Assembly (NCBI GenBank): GCA_013398615.1
Contig: VZSR01002420.1
Coordinates: 2,535,624 to 2,599,623, forward strand
DNA length: 64,000 bases
From: Brachypodius melanocephalos
Taxonomy: Eukaryota; Chordata; Aves; Passeriformes; Pycnonotidae
Direction of reading: 5' to 3'
Position 1 is the first letter of the stretch, and each line of letters starts with the position of its first letter. The translations under genes and the position numbers were made by a program. This document shows, piece by piece, positions 49,880-61,000 of the stretch. The notes under the pieces were generated by a model. That model saw only the letters and a program-made list of their open reading frames with translations. It was not told the origin of the DNA and made no database searches.

Positions 49880-49898
49880 TGATTGACAGCTTTGATCT
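49880..49898 (+). promoter_or_regulatory. Abutting PBX-MEIS and TCF/LEF motifs
   Basis: TGATTGACAG (49880-49889), an exact PBX-MEIS composite site, is followed without a gap by CTTTGATCT (49890-49898), a good TCF/LEF site. It lies in unique-looking sequence about 10 kb upstream of the CpG island. Single motif matches are common by chance, so enhancer function is inference. Confidence 0.3.
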
Positions 49899-50579
49899 GG
49901 AAATTGTTGCAGCTAAACTGCTACAATTCATATGGAGAGAACTGCCAAATAATTTGACAGATAGATGCCAAGAAATGACGTATGAGGATCTGTCAGACAA
50001 AGTTTTTTAGAGGAACCATCCTGTGAGTTTTGCTTCTGGTGGGCTACAAAGAGCTGGCAGCACCTCTGTTCTGCAGAAGCAATGTGCAGGGATGCGCTAT
50101 GGCTGCTGTAAGTAAATCCCTATAAAATCATCATCAGAAATTAAGGATTTTTTCAGTGACGGCACCATCTCACAGGCAAACAGTTTTGTGCCTGAAAGAG
50201 TGTGAATTGGTGTAAAATATTTCTTGAAATGAGATGTTTAATAAGAAACTTAGGAGTAAGTAGGGTCGTTTTATCTGAGCACTGCGTGAATCGAAGAGAA
50301 ATCAAAGATACTGCACTTCTGCTGCCTTTTTTTTTTTTTTGGCATTTTCATACACAAAAAAAAAAAAAGCCCAAAAATTGTAGGCATTTACCCTAACTGT
50401 AAGAATCAACACAAGTGTAAATGTCATGGTAGGCTATCAGGCAACTGAGGCAACACATGTTCAAACCTAACTGAGTAAACATATTTTATTTGCATTCAAG
50501 CTAATGCCTTGAAACTGGAGTTAACCTCGCAGTGCTGAACCCAGGGCAGGTGCAAGGCTGTTTCCCTAATCCAACAAAT

Positions 50580-50975
50580 TGAGATGTCGACTGTGTGGCC
50601 GGAACTGTTCCTTTCCTAAACCTTTTGTTGCATTTGTTCGTGCACGTGGAGGTTTAACGCGGCGGGGTATTGAAAATCTCATCAGGTTCAGCAGAGTAAA
50701 CCTTTAAAAGAGCTTTTCATCATTAAAAGCTTCCGTACTCTGTAGTGTGCAAGGGAACGTGGTCACACTTTGAGGAGGATTTAAACAGGAGAAAGTGTCC
50801 CGGTGCCTGGAGCTGGCAGTGTGCTAATTAAAGATGCACAGGAGAAAATTGAAGGGAGTAGGTTTTAGGAGGGAGGGAGGGAAGGAAGGAGAACATCCCT
50901 TGCAGAGGGACGTGACGCTCCAGCCGCCGAGCCCAATCACCGGGGAGCGGGAGAGCATAAACAGGAAGAGGCAGG
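50580..50975. promoter_or_regulatory. Promoter- or enhancer-like CpG-containing block
   Basis: A local rise in CpG with a CACGTG E-box at 50643-50648, GCGGCGGGG at about 50659-50667, a polypurine run at 50868-50890, a CGTGACG half-CRE-like site at 50911-50917 and CCAATCA at 50933-50939. No open frame or transcript structure is recognisable. It might be a distal element of NR3C2 or the start of an unannotated non-coding transcript. Confidence 0.3.
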
Positions 50976-53900
50976 AAAGAAGAAGTCACTTAATTGTGGG
51001 CTAGAGAGGAAAAACGTCTCCCAGGAGGTTTATTCTGGATGGATTATGGGAGCAGGGAAGATGTCACTGAGAGCTCTCTGGGTTGTGCCTGTCCTGGAGT
51101 AAGTTAGAGCCACCACTCAGACCGAAGGGTGGGATGATGTAGAGTAGGGGAAACTAAGCATATTCATCAAACTTTTAATAATATTTCCTGCCATGTTATC
51201 CTCTCGTAACTTTTTCAATTATCCTGCCATCTCGACAAATGCCTCCTTCTAAACCAGCCCACAACAGATTTTTCTAGGGTGCCCAGCTGAGTGTGGAGGC
51301 ATACTAGAAACTCTGGAGCACAGGGAGCCTCAGCTGAGCTATGGGATCTGGTTTTGTTTGGCTCTGCCAAAGAGTCCCATTAGGACATTGCGTAGTTGCT
51401 TAAACTAATTTTTTCACAGGTTATCCTTAATTTAGTCTTTTACAGACACTTGGCCATGGATTCTGGTTTTCAGACATATGAGCAGCTACATCTGTAATGA
51501 ACTCTGAATGCCTGAAACATTATGTAGTGGTAAATGCTCTGAGAAAAACAAATAATGACTCAGAACAGACACCAAGAATAGTAGAAACTTTGGAACTATT
51601 CCCCAGGTTTTAGATTTTCTTTTTTTTTTTAATGTTGTTAATAGTATCACCTCAGTTCCCAGCATGCTGTGAAAATGGAATCATTGATGCTTGTAAAGCA
51701 CTCAGGTCTGGTAGTGATGAGTGCCATGAGCAAATTACTCTGCCCCTTTTGCCTTTTCTACCTCATTCCTGCCTTCATGTTCCTTCTCTCAGTGTTGGCC
51801 CCTTGCACCCTGCCCACTTGGCTGGTCCAAGGCTTGATATTAAAGTACTCAGTAGCAGGGACTGGTGGCAGGTCAGCTCCTGTCTTGCTTGTGCTCAAAT
51901 CCCACCCTGACACACAGCTGGCTTCTACTGGAAAAGCAGAGAGCTTCAGACATGCTCCATGGGGCTGGCATCCTCACAGGCAGTGTCTGTCCAAGGCTAT
52001 GACAAGTCCACACTGAGTGGATTCCATCACAAGCTCGTCCTTTGACCAAATGTGGGTAGATCTGCACAGAAACTGCACAAAGAAGCTGTTCTTTGACAGG
52101 GCTTCTTGTCCTTGCCCTGAAGTTATGGGAGGGCACCGGGTTTTTTCAAGCAGGAATCTTATTCCTGAGTCTGCTCCTTAGAAACAGCTCAGCTAATTCA
52201 ACTGAAATTTGTATTTTAAAGTGAAAGCAAAGAGAAGAATTGACTCGCTGTGGAGATGTTTTGTAGTGTTTGGAAATGTCACACACAACTGGAAGTGGGC
52301 TCTTCAAAGAGGTTGGCAGCCCCATTAATATGTAAAACTGCTGCTGTGCTGATATTAGCAGTGCAGGTAGGAGTCACACATCTAAATGCACCCAAACAGG
52401 GTTCTTCCGGATATAAGCTGAACAGAGAGATGAATTTGGTCTCTGGGAGATTTGGAGAACAGGGGAACTAAACAAAATTTTCTTACTTAAGATCCTTAGT
52501 TTCCTGACAAAACCTCAAGCTTAGTCCTGTCTTGAGAAGGAGATCGGTTCCTAAAGTCCCAGCCAAAATTTTTCGATCATATTTTCATCATCTAAACTTC
52601 CAAATACTTCATATTTTAATTGTTGGGATGGATAATGGACCACTGCTGTCTATTTGCTTTTGAAGACCAGCTATGGCACACATTTTTAATTGATTGATCT
52701 TGGATAAGAGGGTTGAGAAACTTAAGGTAAGTTTCTTAAAATGTTCTACATGTAAGGTGGGGTTATTTGTGGGCTGTCTTTGCCACAAAATTGTTTAACC
52801 ATGCTGTGCATTCTCCCCATGATTTAAAGTGTTCTGTATGGAGTTTGAATACCATCATGATTCTAGCAATAAGAGCAATCACAATAGTAATATTCTATGC
52901 CATTTCTAAGAGCTACAGAGTAAGCCCTAATAAATAACAGGCTAGGTCTCAAAGCAATAAACATGCCATGGTATGAAAATCATCTCTTTTCTCGTACATA
53001 TAAAAGTTAAGTGTGATTTAATGCTTCATACCTTCATTGTATCAGTAACATCCTCCCAGCAATCACCCACGATAAACTGTTACACTATTTCAAACTGTGT
53101 ATAATATTTAGTGTTGAGGAAGAAATGTATTTGAGAACAGTCAGGCTGAAAACCTGTTCACAACAAAGATTTTTCAAGTGTCCCTATTCCTTATGTGTCT
53201 ATATATATAGATAGATAGATAGATTTTTGTTTCAAATTTAGAACCGCTTAGGTTCTAAAGAAGTCAAGCACCAACGTGCCCTCAGCTCTGATGGCAAAAC
53301 ACTGAGAAAATGGAGGTTGAAGGTATGTTGTGAGTCCTGCATATGAAGTATGTGGTAAAAGTAAGAGAATGCAGACTGTGAGGGCCTGCTGCAGGTCTCC
53401 GAATACACCCTGAAAAACTGAAGCACGCCAGAAATGTCTGGTTGCTTGTACAACTGGTTGCACAACATTGACTCCCCTTGGGTCTGGCAGAGCTGTTGAC
53501 CTGGACAATCTCTTTTAGTCTGAGCAGAGAAGTTACAAAAAGGACTTTTTAAAGTAAAAGCCTGAGAATAGGGAGAGATTGTCTTAGCGTGCTTCTTCAT
53601 AATTTTATAAATGTGTGTCTGTGCCGTCAAAAAATCCTGCAAAAAATTATGCAGGGTAATCTTTTGGGAATGTATGATGGTCTGAGCAAAGAGGCTTGTC
53701 CCCAGCATTCAATGATGATCCCAAGAACCTGAACCCCAAACAAGCCTTTCTGATTTACCTGGTGACAGATGACAATGTGTAACATTCCCTTTCCTCCCCT
53801 TTCCTTCTGCACTCTTGAGGCAGGGGGATGTGGTGCCATAGACTTTGTACCACAGAATTAGCACCTCCACAGCAGAACCAGCGACAACAAAGATGTACGT

Positions 53901-55224
53901 GGAATTTCCTAGCTACCTTCTAAGTCAAGCTGTAATGAGGCTTCTTAGCGAGCAACAATTAGGTCTGATTGTGTTGGGAATCAGAGCAGATAAGTTATTA
54001 GCAAAACAGTTATACTAGGAGAATCAAATGATCTTTTTTTAATCACAATAGTCTGTTTTCCCAGGCAGGATTTTTTTTTCTGTCTCTTCGTAGGCAGTGG
54101 ATAAAGAAGCAACATGGTTTCCTGTGTGCTCATAAAGATATACTATGGGGTAATAAACCTGAATAATATTCATTTCCATTTGTTATAATGATTGTAATAA
54201 ATCTACAAGGCACAGATGAAAGCAGTTGTACTAGCCTTACATCTCACAGAAGATAAAAAAAGCTTCTCAAAAGGACAGAATGGAGTGTTTATTATGCCTT
54301 CTTAATTTTAAGTACATTTAAAAGAATTGCCATTTCCTTCTGTTGCCTCATTTACAAGCACCAAGTTAGGTAGTAATTATAAGATAATTCAGTAACACTC
54401 TAAAATAATGATTCAGCTAATTAATGCTGAATTACAGAGGCAGTCCTACACAGATACTTGTAACACCCCCATTAACACTGACAGAGTTCATCATGATTAT
54501 TCCAGCAAGCACTGAAGGAACTGAATGTGATTAGACCCTTTCTTGATAGCTTTTTTTTTTTTTTAAATAAAAAAATGTGGGCTTTTATAGAGTTCTCTCT
54601 GGCACAGATGCCTTGGGGAGGAAATGGGGCAGAGGAACCTTCCTCCTACATGCATCAGTCACCTTCTGCAATCTTCATGAGGTCTGTGGAGCCTAAACTG
54701 GGATACTAGTGGAACCATGGCCACAAAAGGGTGTAACCTTTCGGCCACAAGCTGTGGACAAGGGGCATGTTGTCATCTGTGGTATCACTGAATTTGGCTG
54801 AGGTTGGTGTAGGGCAGAGGACAGGAAGGACTTTCTGACCGAGGTCAGGTTTTGTTGCTTCTCGCTCATGGTCAGCCTCAGAATCACAGGGCTCAGCATC
54901 CTTCTCTTTTATTTCTCCCATTTTCTCTGGAGAGTCAGTTATTCTAGATCACAGTCTTGTGTTTGCTGGGGCTTTGTATTTTGTAAATGCTGTCACGTTT
55001 GTATATGCTGCATTTGTGTCTCTCTGCGGGAAATGGAAAGGAGGCTATATGAAGGCTCTTAAAATAGACTCAGCTCTTTTTTTTTTTTTAATTATTTATT
55101 CTAAAATGGACAAGAACATTATATATTTTTAAAAGTAGGTTTAGTAATTTTATTTGCATGGAGAGAAGCACAGATCAGGGTACCACAATGCATCACAAGG
55201 ATTTCAAGACGGTGTGTTCAGATG
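50976..55224. other. Upstream flank: non-coding DNA
   Basis: Mostly AT-rich single-copy sequence with a (GATA)n microsatellite at 53199-53224 and T/A runs at 54551-54566 and 55078-55090. No gene is recognisable; the longest frame (156 codons, minus, 53238-53708) has no features I know. Confidence 0.5.
53199..53224 (+). repeat. (TA)n(GATA)n microsatellite
   Basis: A short TA run followed by about four GATA units. Confidence 0.85.
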
Positions 55225-55372
55225 TCATAGAATCGTGGAAGACTGGGTTGAAGGCGATGTTAAAGACCATCTAATTCCAATGCCCCTGCCATGAGTAGGG
55301 ATACTTTCCACTAACCCAGGTCTTTAAAGCCCCATCCAGACTGGCCTTGAACACTTCCAGAGCAGTCCCAAG
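55225..55372 (-). mobile_element. CR1 LINE 3'-end fragment
   Basis: Reverse-complement CR1 3' end: TCATAGAATCGTGGAAGACTG, GGTTGAAGGCGATGTTAAAGA, GCCCCTGCCATGAGTAGGGA, and GCCCCATCCAGACTGGCCTT, then GAACACTTCCAGAG. A short, truncated, immobile copy with the same orientation as NR3C2. Confidence 0.9.
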
Positions 55373-55559
55373 CACATTTTGTTGGTTTCACTACCTGCAA
55401 GCTGATGTCGGCATTTCCAATGAAGTATAACTCATTGCTGGCAGAGAGGACTCTGGACATGACAGGAATCCACCCCTTTATGCCAACTGCCCGGACATCA
55501 ACTCCCCCCTGTGCTCTCTTCCACAGGCAATATTTACAAGACTTTTATAAAGCCACAGT

Positions 55560-55960
55560 GCTATTCTGCCATACGGATCCGCACCCCCAAACGTTCAATG
55601 CGGGCTCGAGAAGAAGGAAACTAGAAATTGTACCTAAATATACCGCTGGGAANNNNNNNNNNNNNNNNNNNNNNNNNNNNNNNNNNNNNNNNNNNNNNNN
55701 NNNNNNNNNNNNNNNNNNNNNNNNNNNNNNNNNNNNNNNNNNNNNNNNNNNNGATGGGAATAGCCTGGCGATGGTCCTCGCTTCCCCGCGGGGGGCGGTG
55801 GGTGATGGATGGGCGCGCTGGCACCGCGTCCGCAGCCCGACCATCTCCGGCTGTCCGGGATGGCAGCCGGCCGTGGCACAGCCAGCTCCGAGCTGGGCTT
55901 TACGGTGTCTTTGGGTTACCAAAGCCCCCTTCGCGCTGGCAGGAGGATCTGCAGTGCTGT
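55560..55960. other. GC-rich block interrupted by an assembly gap
   Basis: The left flank of the gap has scattered CpG (55568-55610) and the right flank (55753-55900) is clearly CpG- and GC-rich, including CCCCGCGGGGGGCGG at 55784-55798. The missing middle may be a CpG island about 16 kb upstream of the NR3C2 promoter. No exon or open frame can be supported; frames crossing the gap are artefacts of N. Confidence 0.45.
55653..55752. other. Assembly gap (100 N)
   Basis: Exactly 100 N, a placeholder for missing sequence of unknown length, next to GC-rich DNA. Confidence 0.98.
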
Positions 55961-57757
55961 GGATACAGAGGCAGATTCGGGCTTGGCAGGAGAGAGCTGC
56001 TTTCACTTATTTAAGGGCTGAGTCTGCCTCCCGTTGTTTTAGTGGCCGGTTGTTTCCCCTCTCTTCAGTGTGAAAGTACTGCTGTCCCAGGCAGAGAGAG
56101 GTATTGCTGAAGCACATTCATCCAGCCCTTTGGAATCAGTAAAAGCTGGAATGGCTTCGGGTGGAAAATTACAGGATTAAAATCAGGATCAGGGATCAGG
56201 GTACCAAACTCAAGGGACTGAGGCTCTGCTTGTGACTGTGCTGCAATCTGTGAGGCGATAACCTGATTTTCCCACTTTCTCTCTTGTCCGTCTGCCAAAA
56301 GGGATGATAATATTTTGTTCATCTATTTTACCTATTCAGAGTAGAATATATACTGAAATGTAAGTAGCAATAACAAAAAAATTAAGCAAATTGGCCCGGG
56401 AATTTAGACGTCACAGAGATGAATAGAAAGAATCAAACCAAATATCTTGAGAAAGAGAGTAGAAATTCCAAATGCAGTTTGGAAAACTGCAATGAAAATC
56501 CTTACTTAGATACATAGCTGAGGGCAGGCTTTGGGTAGTGCTGTCCTTTTCCTTGCCTATAAAAGTGGGGAGGAGTGGGAAAGGGCTGACTGCTGTCCAA
56601 GAGCTAGAGATACAGAGCTTTTGTGGGCCATTGGTGGCAGATGTTTTGCTAAAAGGGGAAGAAAGCCTGCATGCACAGAGGGTAGTGCTCCTGTGACACC
56701 TGGAAAACCAGGGTGGCTGAGGTATTAGAAATGCCTCTGGAAGGAAAATCACTGAGTGGTAACTAATTTCCCAACAAAGGGATAAATTTATTCCCCGATG
56801 AATGAACCATGGTCAGCCAAGGGAGAATTTCAGAGATCATGTATCTGTTGCAGAGACTAGTGAAGGAGTGGGAGAAATGGGCCAATCTGGCCCATGTAAA
56901 GATAAACAGTGATTAGAGAAAGGAAACAATCCAAGGAACAAGCTGGATTTGGCAAGAATACATCAACACTATGTTTTCCAACTCTGCAAGTTTACAGCCC
57001 CTAGGCAAGACCAACTCCAGTGGAAACCTTCAGCCAGCAAACTGCAAACACTTTAAAAAACTGATGATAGGCTCTTTGGGAGGAAGATTCTTGTCTGGTA
57101 AAATGACTTGCATTCTTCTGGCGCTAAGCAAGCCATGTCTAACTGTGGTGCTCCTGTGGTCACTCATTGCCACACTATTTTTGTGCCTCTCTGCCCTAAC
57201 CCGCGCTAGGCGCGCAGTCCGCTCGGCACAGCAGGCAGCTCTCCCCAGCTTGCCGACAGAAGGCAGGAGTTTAAATCTGGGCTGGTGGAAGGATTCTTGA
57301 TGAAATCCAGAGTTGCAACCCAAGGCCCTCTCTTGACATTAGTTGTACAAGTCAGCAGGAAAGGCTTGTATGTCCCAGCATTGCTGCTGCAGCAAGGGCT
57401 GAGCGTGATTTTGGGGCTCCAGCAGCAGCCCACGCCACAGGAACAGCACCCTACGTTCTCAGAAGCCCCAAATTCAGCTCCAAACTCAGAAGCCACTGCT
57501 TCCCCCACCCACACTGGCTGTGCCCATCAAGCACTGCAGGCAGCAGCCAGTCATGCTTGTCTTCCAGCACACCTCTGCCACCAGACGCGTTGGCCAAGCA
57601 GCCCCCAGAGCCTTTGCCACCCAGCCCCACACAGACAGAAGTCCTAAATTCTGCTCTTCACTGGAGGTCAGCTCTTTCCTTTTGGGTGGGGAAGAAATAG
57701 TGTCTCTTTGAGTGCCTCCCTTCCTTAATGAAGAAGGTTTGGTCTCCCATGATGGGG
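55961..57757. other. Upstream flank: non-coding DNA
   Basis: Mixed composition, with a C-rich part at about 57400-57650. No gene or repeat family is recognisable. Confidence 0.5.
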
Positions 57758-58085
57758 CTGGAATCTCCAGCCTTGGAAAGATGGAGAGGGATTTTTTACA
57801 GGAGCATGCAGTGATAGAATGAGGGGGAATTGCTTTAAAACGAAAGAAAGTAGGTTTAGATTAGATATCTGGAAAAAATTCTTTACTGGAGCATGGTGAG
57901 ACACTGGCAACTGTTGCCCAAAGAAATTTTGCATGCCCCATCCTGGGAAATGTTCAAAGCCAGATTGGATGGAGCTTTGAGCAACCTGGTCTAGTGGAAG
58001 GTGTCCCTGCCCATGTCAGGGGCATTGAAACTAGATGATCATTAAGGTCCCTTCCAACCCAAACCCTCGTATGAATCTGTGGGTC
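57758..58085 (+). mobile_element. CR1 LINE 3'-end fragment, best preserved in the window
   Basis: A nearly consensus CR1 3' end in sense: AGATGGAGAGGGATTTTTTA, GTAGGTTTAGATTAGATATC, ATTCTTTACTGGAGCATGGTG, GAGCAACCTGGTCTAGTGGA, AGGTGTCCCTGCCCATGTCA and TAAGGTCCCTTCCAACCCAA, ending near a degenerate ATGAATCTGTGGGTC tail, where CR1 normally ends in short ATTCTATG-type repeats. It is 5'-truncated and has no coding capacity. Confidence 0.96.
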
Positions 58086-61000
58086 TATAGGCTCTGGGGA
58101 GATTTTATTCCCCATGGCCTCTGCTGAAGCAACCAAGTGCAGAGACAAAGATGTTCAATGTCAGCAAGGCTGGTCCTGAAGCCTGCTGTTTATGGCATCC
58201 CTGGGTGGGAAGGAAATCCTCATTTCGCTTGATCTCTCTTTTTCAGAGGACTGTTAAAATGTGAAATGTATCTAATTGGGTTGTCAGAGGAGCCGAGCTT
58301 GTGCAATGTTTAAGAGTAAGGTATCAGCACTACTGCAAAAATCTGGGATGGCACAGAAATAGTACTTAAAGGACAGTGAGGCATGGATTTGGGGATACAG
58401 GCATCTGGGATACAGTCCTGCTCCCTGGTCCTGGGAGGCAGGTGTGTGATTTGCATGAGAATTCACAGGCAATCTGTGAGGTAGGTAACTCACCAGGCTT
58501 GAGGTTTGTTTGCTTCACTAGTACCTCCCAGATTATAACATAATTTGTGTCTCGGTGTCTGCTATACACCTCTTGTGTTTGCCTTGAATGCAATGTGATT
58601 TCTACCTTTGGATGTGCACACACTAAATGATAGAAATTAAAAAAAAAAAATTCTATCCTTCCTCTTTCCGATGTGGCTAGGAGGTGTGACCTCCTGGGGA
58701 CCACAGGTGCCAGCAGAGAGAGATGGAGGCGGGGGAAGCATGGGGAGGGATGAATGCCAACCATCGCTTCTGTGAAATGAGACCTCCCCTTCAAGCAGCT
58801 CTGTGGATTCCCTTTGGGAATAAGGTGATTTTTTTTCCCCCTCTCTGTGTCAGACTCCCATTGCAGACCAACTATTTGCTGAGTAATTCATACTGAGCTT
58901 GAGCCAGATCTGGGTCCTCACTGTGTGTGTTTGGAACCCACTAAATATGTGACCATCTTACCAAATCAGCCCTTGTGTGGTTGCTGAACATCTCCTTAGG
59001 CCAACAGACAAGCACTGCCTGCTTTTGTCATATTTAAAGATTTTGTGCCTCGGTGTTGTCACATGCTTTTTACAGATTCACTGGGAACTCTAAAGTGGAG
59101 ACTTGCAGCTTGATGTGATTTACCCCGTTGTTTTCTGCTGTGCAAAACTGTTTGTCAGTGGAGCTGAGATTTCAGGAGGATGTTTGCACAGAAATATAAT
59201 GAGGCTTGGCTGGTCCTTGGGAGCAGGAGTGATTTTGAATGGCTGCTGACCTCGCAGGGAATCTGGGCTGCAGTCAGGCAGAAACCACTGAGCTGGAAAC
59301 AAAAACCTGGGGAAACTAATGCAGGCTCTCCATCTTCTGCTCCGAGTTAGCAAAGAGATAGTTTGTCCAAAAGTCAGCAGCAAATGCTGGAAGATGCATT
59401 CATAGTTCTGCCTTTGAAAACTATTTTCAGTAGTAATACCACTTTTTAAAATGGGTCTGCACTTCTTGGTGTTTGTGTAAACTGTTCACTTGCAAATGAG
59501 CTGGCCTTCTCTTCGGGTCTGTTCTGATGACTAGCTTTGAGTTTGCTCTTTCTTCTTGATGTGGGTTAGACCCCTGCACAGGCTCTGCAAAGTGCTTTTA
59601 CACTCTTGGAACTCCAGAGAGAAAGATTTATTTGTTTTATAGCCAGGTTTATTAGCTCCCATTCTGTTTACAGCTAATAGCAACTCTCTGATTTCCACCA
59701 TCACACAATACATACAATTACAGAAAAAAATATATGTAGGAGTCATTTTTGAATCAGAGGCATGATAAAACCAGTGGTTTTGTCCAATTATACTTCTTCT
59801 GGCCTTTTTTAACAGTTAGCTATCCTATGGTAATAAACCACATTTTGCATTATGAGGATACAAAGGCTCAAAGAAAAAGGCTGTGGGTTACGGAATTGTT
59901 CCTCACAGGGTTACTCTGCCCTCTTTCCAACATCTTCTCTCTTGAAAATGAAGGGTTTGCTTACACTTGAAAAAAAAAACAAAAGAAGAAGAGTTGCCTT
60001 TGGCCAGAGATCAATCACAGAAAATTTCGGCCTCATCAGAGCATGTTTTGGAAACATATGAGGCTGTAAGCAGCTGATCTGATCCCGATGCCACTGAGCT
60101 CACAGCTGTCTGAGCCCTGCCATAGCAGCAGTGGATCCGACCATGGTTTGCCCCTGTGAGCCGGGATCCAGCTCCAGCTCTGGGCTGTCACAGCTCTGCT
60201 CAGCAGCCTTGGCACTGGCTGAGGGTGGGGAGAGACAGTGGAAGGTGCTCTCACAGCCCTTGCTCTCCTGAGCAGCAGCGGTGAATGGCATTATTCATGT
60301 GCTTAAGACCAGGACCCACCTAGCCGTGCTATAAATGGTGAGCCGCAAACCTCGGAAGACAAAGTGCTTTAACTCAGGTGGAAATCCTAACTTTCAGGTG
60401 CTTATCTTGACCACCTGTATTTGGCCTGCCAAATGCATCTTGGCTTGGTGTTTTAGCACTTCAGGCCCTGGGCTGAGCTGCCACAAAGGGCAAATAGTGA
60501 TTAAAATAATATTTAGCTGCTCTGCCTAAATCATCCATCCCTCCTTATACACATAAAATCTTCCTAAGAGTTGAAGGCTCCTGCAGAAGCTGGTGTTTGG
60601 AATATGCTGACCATTGGGAAAAGTTTGTCCAGCTCACCAGAGACTCCCAAAAACTGTCCAGTTTTGGACTGTTCAGTGAGTCTGTGCATCTGTGCCTGCT
60701 GCTGGCACCAGGGGAGCAGTGCCTTGCAGTTTTCTTTCCTGTCCAAAAGAGCCTGGAGAGTTATTCTTGCAAGGAGCAACTGCCTCATCAGACTGTCATT
60801 ATCTTGTGCCCTGGAAGCGAAGAAAATATGATAAATGGTTTGGTGAAGCTGTTGTTTTTGTTTTTTTTTTTTAAATTTTAAATCATGTGTCCCTTTTGAC
60901 TTCTGTCAATACAGCTGTACTTTAAATTACTTGTGGCACAGCATTGAAAATGACTTGTCTTCTGTGTTTCTCATGAATGTTTCTGGAGAAAAGAGGATCC

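Larger units (their letters stand above)
39561..50579. other. Upstream flank of NR3C2: AT-rich non-coding DNA
   Basis: No gene is recognisable. Low-complexity features include T runs near 40388-40406, a G9-A5-G7 tract at 40923-40943, an A run near 45279-45296, a TA-rich repeat at 47811-47849 and a T run at 46811-46824. The block at 49840-50000 looks free of repeats and carries adjacent homeodomain- and TCF-type motifs. In human the region 5' of NR3C2 is gene-poor, and this would agree. Confidence 0.5.

Noticed and set aside
55405..56073. 222-codon plus-strand frame across the second gap
   Set aside because: Continuity depends on the N placeholder; flanking residues match nothing I know.
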